From the NCBI GenBank assembly GCA_964439135.1, contig CAYTNN010000081.1, forward strand, positions 1-17,949: a stretch of 17,949 bases of DNA. The letters run 5' to 3'. The stretch comes from JAFGPJ01 sp964439135 (lineage in GTDB: Bacteria; Planctomycetota; Phycisphaerae; Sedimentisphaerales; Anaerobacaceae). Both the position numbers and the translations under genes were made by a program. This document shows, in pieces, positions 6,903-14,638 of this stretch. Below the pieces are notes generated by a model. It worked only from the letters and a program-made list of their open reading frames with translations. It ran no database searches and was not told the DNA's origin. The stretch's first letter is position 1. Each line of letters starts with the position of its first letter.

Positions 6903-7029
6903 GAGTTAATACCGGAATACGAGTTTAATAAGGACTGTGAGTTTCGTATTTGCGGTTCTTCTAAGCCTCTACCCGCTCTATCACTGCTCTTTAGGTAGCG
7001 GGGGTAGGGGTTTTTTTGCACTTTAACTC
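6903..7029 (+). terminator. shared 3' UTR and intrinsic terminator, copy 2
   Basis: Near-identical partner of 5213-5341. The stem CCTCTACCCGCT (6966-6977) pairs with AGCGGGGGTAGGGG (6997-7010), followed directly by seven T (7011-7017), making it a stronger terminator than copy 1. Confidence 0.87.
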
Positions 7030-7153
7030 GAAGGCCATTTGTAGCTTTGCTCGTTGAGCCAAGTCGCAGCACTTCCGGCAATAAATAGCCCGTTTTGATG
7101 CATTTTGCTGCTGAGGTTAGAAGAAAACAAAAGGATCCACCGAAAACATATCC

Positions 7154-7182
7154 TTGGCGCTTCTGCTCTGTCGAGATATAAT
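7154..7182 (+). promoter_or_regulatory. sigma-70-type promoter of the DUF1080 gene
   Basis: TTGGCG (7154-7159), a 17-base spacer and a consensus TATAAT (7177-7182). Transcription would begin near 7189, directly before a perfect hairpin, CAAGGCC (7191-7197) with GGCCTTG (7202-7208), which would cap the 5' end of the mRNA. Confidence 0.65.
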
Positions 7183-7261
7183 TCCCTAATCAAGGCCCTC
7201 CGGCCTTGCAGCAAGGCGGGGGATTGCCGGAAATTCAAAATTTGAGAAAGGAGAAATTACG

Positions 7262-8074
7262 ATGAGAACAATTCTGCTATGTGTTTCGATTTGCCTGCTT
7301 GCGATTTTCGCTGGAGGTGCGGCTAAGCAACCGGCCAAAAAAGCTGTTAAGATGCAGTACGTGGAGACTGACACCGGACGGTGGCTTATTCACGATATGA
7401 ATCGGCCTGCGCCGGCCGTGGTCGAGCCAGGCACAGAGAGCACGCCGAGTAAAGCCGTCAAAGCCCCATCCGACGCGATCGTTTTATTCGATGGTACAAA
7501 TTTGTCGCAATGGACCGACACCAAGGGCAATACGACAAAATGGATTCTGGCCGATGGCTATATGGAGTGCGTCAAAGACTCAGGCTACATCCAGTCTAAG
7601 CGCCAGTTCGGTTCGTGCCAGTTACACGTTGAGTTTGCAACACCCGCTAAGGTTCAAGGTTCCAGCCAGGGGCGGGGCAACAGCGGCGTGTTTCTGATGG
7701 GACAATACGAGGTACAGGTTCTTGATTCCTACGACAACAGGACCTATGCCGACGGCCAGTGTTCGGCGCTATACGGCAGGGCTGTTCCGCTTGTAAATGC
7801 CTGCCGAAAGCCGGGCGAGTGGCAATCGTATGATATCATTTTCCACAGGCCGACTTTCAATGATAACAAGATTGTCAGGAAGCCGACATTCACCATACTT
7901 CACAATGGTGTGCTCGTCCATGACCATGTCGAACTCCAGGGAGGTACCGGCTGGGATGGCCCACATGCCATATCCGACTTCCGGCCGCACGGCGACAAAG
8001 GGCCAATCTCGCTGCAGGACCACGGCAACCCGGTGAGATACCGTAATATCTGGGTTCGGGAGCTTGCCGACTAA
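7262..8074 (+). CDS. secreted DUF1080 protein (3-keto-disaccharide hydrolase-like)
   Basis: A 270-aa protein with a signal peptide (about 1-21), a Lys/Pro-rich linker, and one DUF1080 domain (about 70-268), a concanavalin-like jelly roll abundant in planctomycetes. Typical marks are LFDGTNLSQW (75-84), RGNSGVFLMGQYEVQVLDSY (138-157), and GPISLQDHGNPVRYRNIWVR near the end. Some DUF1080 members hydrolyse 3-keto-disaccharides; most are untested, so the substrate here is open. AAAGGAG at 7247-7253 lies 8 bases before the ATG. The gene has its own promoter and a terminator shared with the convergent HEAT-repeat gene, so it is monocistronic. Confidence 0.9.
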   Translation: MRTILLCVSICLLAIFAGGAAKQPAKKAVKMQYVETDTGRWLIHDMNRPAPAVVEPGTESTPSKAVKAPSDAIVLFDGTNLSQWTDTKGNTTKWILADGYMECVKDSGYIQSKRQFGSCQLHVEFATPAKVQGSSQGRGNSGVFLMGQYEVQVLDSYDNRTYADGQCSALYGRAVPLVNACRKPGEWQSYDIIFHRPTFNDNKIVRKPTFTILHNGVLVHDHVELQGGTGWDGPHAISDFRPHGDKGPISLQDHGNPVRYRNIWVRELAD

Positions 8075-8102
8075 AAAAGCGGACAAACCAACGCATTAAA
8101 AA

Positions 8103-8134
8103 CCGGGACCTTCCTATTAAACAGCAGGTCCCGG
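8103..8134. terminator. bidirectional terminator between convergent genes
   Basis: CCGGGACCT (8103-8111) and AGGTCCCGG (8126-8134) form a 9-bp stem. A T-rich stretch (GTTGTTTTG) follows rightward and an A-run (ATTAAAAA) precedes it, so the minus strand reads into TTTTTAAT. It lies 28 bases after the DUF1080 stop and about 70 bases after the HEAT-gene stop. Confidence 0.8.
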
Positions 8135-8202
8135 CGTTGTTTTGTCTCAGGTAAAATCGTACTGGCTATTACGATTTTCACCGGGTATCAATTCCGAATA
8201 AT

Positions 8203-10101
8203 TTATTGCTGGGTATAATGTTGTGTCAATACATCCTCAAGCCTGCCCGGAAACGCCGCCTCGATTTGCTCAAGATTCCTTAGACCGAAAATCCAGGCGA
8301 TGGCTACCGGATCGGCCCTGTAATCGGTATGGCCTTCATAGAATCCGTACCGCATTATGTAATACGGCAACATCTCGCTGATATAAATGTGTGAAAGCTT
8401 CTTTAGCATAGCGGCCATTTGATCATTTGTAAGGTCAGGATATTTCTCGCGCAGGAATGCCTTCTCATCCTGATCAGGCTGCCGCCATATCTCGATTTGA
8501 AACTTCCCCAGAATTTCATCTTCGAACAGAGATTCCTGCCAGCCCTTCGTGCCTTCGGCTTTTACGAACACCTTTTGCCGGTTATACAAAATGTATTCGA
8601 AAGGCTCCCAGAACCTGCCCAGTCTGTTCAGTTCGACATCTCTGAGTATCATATTCCAGATATGAAACAGCGGCCCTGCCGTTTGCGGGTGCCTCAGGCC
8701 AAGCTGTTCGACCAGGCGGTTATCACCCTTAAGGACGGAGATAACATCTTCATCGTCAGACATGAATCCGGCACCGGACGACCTTCCAGGCCGGCCTATC
8801 TCGGCGATTTCCACGATGGACCGGCCCGCTATTATTTTTGTCCGGCTCAATTCTGCCTCCGAGTGAAGGCTGGTTCGGGCCAGTGCGGGAAAGTCGCCGG
8901 CATCGATTTCAAGCTGCCGGCCTTTGCTCCACTGATTCTGTTTGTAATTCAAAGGCTTGCCGTTCTCAACTGTCACCGGGACAATCGCATATTTTCCATC
9001 TTTCATAAAAGCCGTTACGACTTCAACTGTTTCTAATGTTGTATGCGGCGAAGGAATATCCGGCTTGGTATCGAGCGTCGCCGGATAGCAGGGATACTCC
9101 TTCTGACCACAATAAATCTGATCGGGAGGCATTTTTCCTGAAGCTTTGGCCGGGCTCGGCTTATCTTCGGTAACTCTATTCGATTTAATTTGGTTCAGTA
9201 TCCAGGCCGCCTGCTCTCGAACATGACCGGCCTTATTTTTCAGAGCATCGCTGAGCGGCTCGATAACCTTCTCGGAATCTATCTTTGTCAAAGCGACAGC
9301 CGCCTCATCGCGGACCATCCAATCGGCATCCGCCAACGCTTTGATTAACGGCTCGATCGCTTTTTCGGTTTTGATTCTTCCCAGTACACACGCCGCCTGC
9401 CAGCGGGCACGACTGTTTTTGTCTTTCAATGCCGCGATGAGCCGCTCAACGGCCGGTTCGCCGATTTGAAGTAGAGCTTCACGCGAATTGAGCCGGACGA
9501 GCCAGCTTTCGTCCTTCAGGGCACCGATGAGACTCTCGGCGGCATTCTCAGCTTTGATCTGGCCAAGCGACCGTGCGGCTGCTGCGCGAACGTATTGGTC
9601 CTCGTCACTGAGTGCCCGAACGAGGGCGTCGGCCCCTTTCTTATCACCAAGCATACCAAGAGCCTGGGCGCATTTCCACCGGACAAACTGATTTTTATCT
9701 CTCGATACCCGGGAAAGTACCTCGGCAGCTTCTTTTGGTTTCAGCTTCGCCACGGCCAGGACGGCCGAGCCGCGAACATACTGATTCAATCCGGTATCCT
9801 CGACCGACTTAACCACTGCTTCAACAGCCCGCTGCGATCTAATCTTCGCCAAAATATCCACAGCCCTTGCGTGAACGCTCCAGGGCTTGATGCTTCTGTC
9901 TTGCAGCGTACGGATAAGAGGTTCGACCGCAGGCTCTCCGATTTGTACAAGAGCATCGACCGCGTTCTGCCAGTCTCCCTGCCCAAGCTTGCCGATCAAC
10001 TCATCGACCTTTTCCCTTCTACCGGCATCTGCCGCAAATCCTCCGGCAACGAACACCAGCAAAACCACCCACCCCAAAAACAAACGTTGCACTGCCGTCA
10101 T
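8203..10101 (-). CDS. secreted HEAT-repeat protein with unknown C-terminal domain
   Basis: A 632-aa protein starting MTAVQRLFLGWVVLLVFVAGGFA, an export signal. Residues about 30-310 hold roughly nine HEAT/PBS-lyase-type repeats of about 31 aa, e.g. IGEPAVEPLIRTLQD, DEDQYVRAAAARSLGQI and DADWMVRDEAAVALTKI. These form a curved protein-binding solenoid. A Pro/Lys linker with IYCGQKEYPCYPA follows, then about 280 residues I do not recognise, rich in aromatic and acidic residues (FEYILYNRQKVFVKAEG, IYISEMLPYYIMRYGFYEGH). The start at 10101 is chosen because AAAGGAG lies about 8 bases upstream; the in-frame GTG at 10119 overlaps that site. No partner gene is adjacent. A periplasmic scaffold role is a guess. 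Confidence 0.82.
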   Translation of the reverse strand: MTAVQRLFLGWVVLLVFVAGGFAADAGRREKVDELIGKLGQGDWQNAVDALVQIGEPAVEPLIRTLQDRSIKPWSVHARAVDILAKIRSQRAVEAVVKSVEDTGLNQYVRGSAVLAVAKLKPKEAAEVLSRVSRDKNQFVRWKCAQALGMLGDKKGADALVRALSDEDQYVRAAAARSLGQIKAENAAESLIGALKDESWLVRLNSREALLQIGEPAVERLIAALKDKNSRARWQAACVLGRIKTEKAIEPLIKALADADWMVRDEAAVALTKIDSEKVIEPLSDALKNKAGHVREQAAWILNQIKSNRVTEDKPSPAKASGKMPPDQIYCGQKEYPCYPATLDTKPDIPSPHTTLETVEVVTAFMKDGKYAIVPVTVENGKPLNYKQNQWSKGRQLEIDAGDFPALARTSLHSEAELSRTKIIAGRSIVEIAEIGRPGRSSGAGFMSDDEDVISVLKGDNRLVEQLGLRHPQTAGPLFHIWNMILRDVELNRLGRFWEPFEYILYNRQKVFVKAEGTKGWQESLFEDEILGKFQIEIWRQPDQDEKAFLREKYPDLTNDQMAAMLKKLSHIYISEMLPYYIMRYGFYEGHTDYRADPVAIAWIFGLRNLEQIEAAFPGRLEDVLTQHYTQQ

Positions 10102-10328
10102 TATTAATGCTCCTTTCACTCAGCTTGTTCCGGGCACACTGCGAACCCAACCTAAACGTCACGATATCAGATAGGACGCTCGAACATTCCATACGGTTGA
10201 CAGACAATAAATTTCTTGTGCGAGATTTCCATACTACCATCACCTTAGAGCTATTAGCAGTAGAATAGAACGGGCGGAATCTTTCATCTGTTTCACTTCC
10301 GAGCTTTTGCCCCCGTCCCGATCAGCAT

Positions 10329-10346
10329 ATACGTATAAATACGTAT
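10329..10346. promoter_or_regulatory. tandem ATACGTAT palindromes, 10-bp spacing
   Basis: ATACGTAT, a perfect 8-bp palindrome, occurs at 10329-10336 and again at 10339-10346, separated by AA. The 10-bp period puts both on the same face of the helix, as in cooperative operator sites. It lies in the divergent region (10102-10547) between the HEAT gene and the CBS-PAS gene. AT-rich TATAAT-like sequences follow at 10371-10380 on both strands, but none has a good -35 partner. Nothing else was recognised in this region. Confidence 0.4.
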
Positions 10347-10547
10347 TTTGAGAGGGGAAAAGCTTATTACATTATATAATAATTACTAATAGCCGATATG
10401 GAATTAGAGCATTAAATGTGCGAGAGATTCTTCGATTGGCTATAACGCTGCAATGACGGTTAAATCCGCATCATATCGGACACACGGCTCTTTATAGATG
10501 TCATCGATAAAAAAATGATAGGCTTTCGAAAAAAACTGGAGAGCACA

Positions 10548-12188
10548 ATGGCAGAAAACATGGTCAGAACACTTCCCGTTGAATTGGCCGAAAGCCAGAT
10601 TAGAGATACTTGCTCTACTGCTCTGAAAACTGCCTCACGGGTCTGGCTGAAGGCCGGGGATATAATGAGTAGAGATGTCGCCGCTATCAGTCCGCAAAGC
10701 ACTGTAGTCTCGGCCGTAAGGATAATGTCGAGTAACAAAATATCCTGTCTTATTGTTACAGAAAATGGGCGTTTATCAGGAATTGTTACAGAGACGGACA
10801 TCCTGAAAAGAGCCGTCACCGGCGGAAATGATTTCCGTAAGATGATAGTCAAACAAATTATGTCTTGCCCTGTCCGGAGTATTCCTTGCGATCTTTCGGT
10901 CATGGAAACCAGCAAAATCATGGAAGCCGAGAACATCAGGCGACTTGTGGTTATGGAGGACGAACGCTTCGTCGGCATCATAACACAAACCGACATGGTT
11001 CAAGCTCTGGCATCTTATTCCATCTCGCAGGAAGTGTCGGGAATAATGACGAGTAATGTGGCCGTTATAACCAGTTCCGCGAGCGTCAAAGAGGCGGCTG
11101 AGCTAATGGCTTCTAATGACATATCCTGTCTGGTCGCTATGGAAAAGGATGCTGTCGTGGGGATCTTTACGGAACGAGACCTTCTTAAAAGAGTCGTTGC
11201 GATGAAACGCAATCCGGCTCAGACCAGGTTGAAAAAAGTGATGTCTTCTCCGGTTGTGTCCGTCTCTCCCGATTGCTCAGTTCTAAGCGCCAACAAATTG
11301 CTGGAAAGGATAGGAATTCGTCGGCTCGTCGTTATGGATGATGAGACTCTACGCGGAGTGATAACTCAAACGGATATCCTGAAAGCCATCAAGACCAGAC
11401 TACAGGAAGAAGAAGAGAGCTACTTCAGGCTTATGAGTGAGTCCAGCAATTGTATCTATACTATCGATCTGCATCACAATACAACCTACGTTAATCCTGC
11501 ATTCATGAAACTGCTGGATATGACCGACCCGGACGAGTTGATAAACAAGCCGTTTTTGCCGGAGCGGTTTTGGAATAATCCTCAGGAGCGAGAACAGCTT
11601 TTGGACCGGTCAAAGAACACAAGCATGGTGGTCAAGGAGTTGAATTTGAAAACCGCCAACGGCCGGAGACTGTTCGTGACTCTCTTTTCGACCTGCACCA
11701 AGAACATCAAAGGCGAGATTAGCGGATTTCAGGGTGTCCTTTACGATGTCACTGCACAAAAGGAGCTGGCAAGCCTCAAAGAAGTACAGCAACAATTACA
11801 CAGCAGCGAGGACCTGCTGAGAGGAGTTCTTGAATCCACCTCAGACGGGATTCTGGTGATCGATGAAAAAGGCCGGGTGAGCCGCATGAACAAGCGATTT
11901 GCACAGCTTTGGGATATTCCCGAAGAGCTGGTTCAGCAGCCGGATAAAGAGAGATTGTTCGAACATATTAGCTCCAGGCTGAAGGATCCGCCGGCGTTTC
12001 TTGAGAAGCTGCAGGCTCCCGATCTTATCCGTGAGCAGAGTCTCGACGTCCTGTACTTGAAGAAAGGCAAGGTTCTGGAAATACATTCTACGCCTTTGAT
12101 CCGAGAAGGAACGGGTACTGTACAGATTTGGAGCTTCCGGGATATCACCATGCACAAGAAGGCGCAGGAGAATCTCGTGTGCACATAG
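10548..12188 (+). CDS. four-CBS, two-PAS sensor protein without output domain
   Basis: A soluble protein of 546 aa. Four CBS domains lie at about 37-89, 102-154, 166-217 and 230-282, each with the (I/V)MS start and the (G)(I/V)(I/F)T(Q/E)xD(I/M/L) end, as in GIVTETDILKR and GVITQTDILKA. Two CBS pairs normally form modules that bind adenine nucleotides. PAS domain 1 spans about 290-407 (FRLMSESSNCIYTIDLHHNT ... YDVTAQKE). PAS domain 2 spans about 424-539 (LLRGVLESTSDGILVIDEKGRV ... FRDITMHKKA). The protein then ends, VCT-stop, with no kinase, GGDEF, EAL or DNA-binding part, and no such motif was found in the frames just after. GGAG at 10538-10541 fits ATG 10548 better than ATG 10515. The potassium channel gene lies 337 bases downstream. 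Confidence 0.85.
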   Translation: MAENMVRTLPVELAESQIRDTCSTALKTASRVWLKAGDIMSRDVAAISPQSTVVSAVRIMSSNKISCLIVTENGRLSGIVTETDILKRAVTGGNDFRKMIVKQIMSCPVRSIPCDLSVMETSKIMEAENIRRLVVMEDERFVGIITQTDMVQALASYSISQEVSGIMTSNVAVITSSASVKEAAELMASNDISCLVAMEKDAVVGIFTERDLLKRVVAMKRNPAQTRLKKVMSSPVVSVSPDCSVLSANKLLERIGIRRLVVMDDETLRGVITQTDILKAIKTRLQEEEESYFRLMSESSNCIYTIDLHHNTTYVNPAFMKLLDMTDPDELINKPFLPERFWNNPQEREQLLDRSKNTSMVVKELNLKTANGRRLFVTLFSTCTKNIKGEISGFQGVLYDVTAQKELASLKEVQQQLHSSEDLLRGVLESTSDGILVIDEKGRVSRMNKRFAQLWDIPEELVQQPDKERLFEHISSRLKDPPAFLEKLQAPDLIREQSLDVLYLKKGKVLEIHSTPLIREGTGTVQIWSFRDITMHKKAQENLVCT

Positions 12189-12525
12189 TAACTTCAGCAG
12201 GGAGTTCGACGAAACATTTCTGATAAGCCAAGGCGCCGTTAGACTTCCAGCGGGTCGGCGTTGTTTGTAAATGGTATCGAAAGCCAATTCCATGCCCCCC
12301 GCAGGATAGAAATCTATCTGCAAAGCTAAGACGCGAAAACAACCTCTTAAGGCCAAAAAGATCCGCCTTGATGTTGTACTTCAGATCGGTTATATTCTAT
12401 GTCGATTTATCAACATGGCGTTATTCCGCAGAGGTATCAAGTTACTGCCTCCGCGACTTAAGTATCGTGATATTTAGTTGATGTAATAGAAGCGAGGTGA
12501 CTTATCCAGTCAATGGAGACCTTGT
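12189..12525. other. intergenic region with weak hairpin
   Basis: Between the sensor and channel genes I see only a weak possible terminator, CGCCG (12234-12238) with CGGCG (12256-12260) followed by TTGTTTGT. No clear promoter or ORF was recognised. The length suggests the channel has its own promoter, but I cannot point to it. Confidence 0.35.
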
Positions 12526-13329
12526 ATGAATTTGCGTAAGCGTGTACGCGAAATAGTAGATGTTGCCAAGCCGGGTGACAGCTTTAGCAAAGCCTTCGAC
12601 ATATTCATCGTCACGCTGATCAGCTTGAATGTTGTCGCCCTTATTCTGGAATCTGTCAAAAATATTCAGGCTTTCGTTCCTTGGCTGTTCAGTATCTTTG
12701 AATTTGTCTCGGTAATAATATTCTCGCTGGAATACGTTGCGCGTGTTTGGTCAAGTGTCGAAATACCGACATACCAAAAGCCTGTAAGCGGACGGCTGAG
12801 ATTCATGGTTACGCCGCTGGCCGTAGTGGATTTGCTCGCCATTCTTCCGTTTTATCTGCCCTTTACCGGTATCGATTTGCGTTTCCTCAGAATCCTGCGA
12901 ATGATGCGTATATTCCGTGTTGCCAAGCTTGGACGATATTCTCAGTCCCTGCAGATGCTGCAGCGAGTTATGGTGGCGAAAAAGGAACAACTCGTATGCT
13001 CGCTGTTTATTCTTCTATTGCTCGTAATTGTCGCTGCCTCCATGCTGTACTATGCGGAAAACGGCGTTCAGCCGGAAGTTTTTTCGAGTATTCCGGCATC
13101 TATGTGGTGGGCCACAGCCACGTTAACAACTGTGGGATACGGTGACGTATACCCGGTCACCGGGCTCGGAAAGTTGATGGCGTCCTTCATCGCGGTTCTC
13201 GGGATAGGAATGTTTGCTCTGCCGACGGGTATTCTCGGAGCGGGCTTCGTCGAAGAGATGAGCCAGCGGCAAAAAACGTCACGGTGCCCACACTGCGGAA
13301 AAGAAATTGTCGAAACTCGAGTTTCTTGA
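12526..13329 (+). CDS. voltage-gated potassium channel (Kv-type, six-helix)
   Basis: A 267-aa inner-membrane protein, the usual size for bacterial Kv channels. Predicted helices: S1 about 25-43, S2 53-73, S3 95-113, S4 118-135, S5 157-176, pore 188-207, S6 213-240. S4 has arginines at 119, 122, 125, 128 and 131, one every third residue, as in a voltage sensor. The selectivity filter TTVGYGD (201-207) marks K+ selectivity. It should work as a tetramer. The C-terminal tail carries RCPHCGKEI (253-261), a two-cysteine zinc-knuckle half that could close between subunits. GGAG at 12515-12518 lies 7 bases before the ATG. Upstream is the CBS-PAS sensor, which could regulate it; that link is inference from position only. 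Confidence 0.93.
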   Translation: MNLRKRVREIVDVAKPGDSFSKAFDIFIVTLISLNVVALILESVKNIQAFVPWLFSIFEFVSVIIFSLEYVARVWSSVEIPTYQKPVSGRLRFMVTPLAVVDLLAILPFYLPFTGIDLRFLRILRMMRIFRVAKLGRYSQSLQMLQRVMVAKKEQLVCSLFILLLLVIVAASMLYYAENGVQPEVFSSIPASMWWATATLTTVGYGDVYPVTGLGKLMASFIAVLGIGMFALPTGILGAGFVEEMSQRQKTSRCPHCGKEIVETRVS

Positions 13330-13430
13330 TTATGTCACATTCATTGGAATTATGAACGTTACCTTGCTTACTTTAATTACAAGAGCGATTAGTTTGGAGA
13401 TAGGTATCTATTTTCAAGCTGCACTAAGAT

Positions 13431-14366
13431 TTAATATCTCAATCGCCTTATACAGCGTAATGAAAGCAAACCAATAGCGACCAGCACCAGGCTTGCGGGT
13501 GCCGGGATTTGCATAGTTCCAATGTAGTCAACATCATAATAGCAAACGATATCATCATCCGGATTGGAAGTAGGCTGCATGCCAATGTCCCACGCGAGCG
13601 GCCAGTCAGAGGTCGATGCCCAGAAATTCATTCGCAGCGTAAGCGGTTCATCCGGTATGACACTGGAAGTTTCTGATATAAGTATATCCGGAAAAAGGTT
13701 CTGTCCGCGGATTTGATCCGGGTCCCAATACCACTGCACGGAATCGGCCGACCAAAGAATTTTGAAGGTATTGAATTCGGTCAGGTCCAACGTTGGAACT
13801 AAGGGATTTTCGCCCCAGTGATGAACCGAGTCGTAATAGCCGCTTCCGGGCGCTCCGAAATCATTCCAGGACGCAACAAAGACCCGATGCCCAATGCTTT
13901 CGGGTGGATTGTTGACCTGGTTCGACAGGAATTCAAAGTCAACCTCATCCGACCAGACCGGACTGCCATACGGCATGGCCTTATCCGTATACCCAAAAAC
14001 AGATGATACCAGACCGCTGGATATAGGCGATCTGAGTCTCACTCGCACTTCTATACCAAATCCCGGGCCGCGCGAAAATGAAGTGTACGTGTAGATTTCA
14101 TGGCCGAGGCAGGAGTTGCCCGGGTCGTATGGATTGTATGTATGATGCTCAAACGTTGCTATGCCTCCGGAAACGGTAGGGGCTTCCCTGAACCAGGTTT
14201 GGCCGATAGGCCAGTTACGATCCTGATAGCCCCATTTTGCCGGATCCAGGCTATTGCCGTCGAAATCATCCCAAAATGTCTCAGCGGCAAATAAATACGA
14301 ATCACTTATAAGAAAAAAGGCCAGAATCAATATCAACAATGTGGGGAATAATTTGAAGTATTTCAT
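13431..14366 (-). CDS. GH16-like glycoside hydrolase with PAP-CTERM tail
   Basis: A 311-aa exported enzyme. Signal peptide about 1-28; then a concanavalin-type jelly roll beginning FWDDFDGNSLDPAKW, typical of GH16. The active-site motif is intact: E141-V-D143-F-E145 in WSDEVDFEF, matching E-x-D-x-E (nucleophile, helper Asp, acid/base). TFKILWSADSVQWYWD and LRMNFWASTSDWPLAW match the later conserved strands. GH16 enzymes cut beta-1,3/1,4-glucans or galactans such as laminarin, agar or carrageenan; the substrate cannot be told here. The last 25 residues, IPAPASLVLVAIGLLSL followed by RCIRRLRY, form a PEP-CTERM-like sorting tail, suggesting the enzyme is surface-displayed. AGGAGG lies 5 bases before the ATG. 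It converges with the channel gene, 101 bases apart, with no clear terminator. Confidence 0.85.
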   Translation of the reverse strand: MKYFKLFPTLLILILAFFLISDSYLFAAETFWDDFDGNSLDPAKWGYQDRNWPIGQTWFREAPTVSGGIATFEHHTYNPYDPGNSCLGHEIYTYTSFSRGPGFGIEVRVRLRSPISSGLVSSVFGYTDKAMPYGSPVWSDEVDFEFLSNQVNNPPESIGHRVFVASWNDFGAPGSGYYDSVHHWGENPLVPTLDLTEFNTFKILWSADSVQWYWDPDQIRGQNLFPDILISETSSVIPDEPLTLRMNFWASTSDWPLAWDIGMQPTSNPDDDIVCYYDVDYIGTMQIPAPASLVLVAIGLLSLRCIRRLRY

Positions 14367-14638
14367 TTTTGCCTCCTGTGCAATATGAACAGAAAATCCT
14401 TATCCGCCATGAAAGTACGACACGCCGAAGATGGCGAATTAACCATTCCCACTTTCTTTAAGTTCAACTTGCCACCTTCCTCAACGTCCTATAAAATACG
14501 GCTAAAATTAAGTTCTATCCAGATAAAACCTGGAATTTCCATTTTTTTTGAAATTTTATTGCTCAGTGAAGATAGAAATCTGATGTGATCAGGCACGGCC
14601 GGCGAGAACTAAGACAAATGCTGTTCTGAAATTAGGCG

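Noticed and set aside
8419..9036. Rightward 205-codon ORF inside the HEAT-repeat gene
   Set aside because: Antisense frame of a clear coding region, with no recognisable domain.
3226..10290. Shared GGAATCTTTCAT at about 3226 and 10276
   Set aside because: A 12-base match is expected several times by chance in a window of this size, and the flanks do not align.
12189..12360. Missing kinase domain of the CBS-PAS sensor after a frameshift
   Set aside because: I looked for histidine-kinase or GGDEF motifs in the frames after the stop and saw none.
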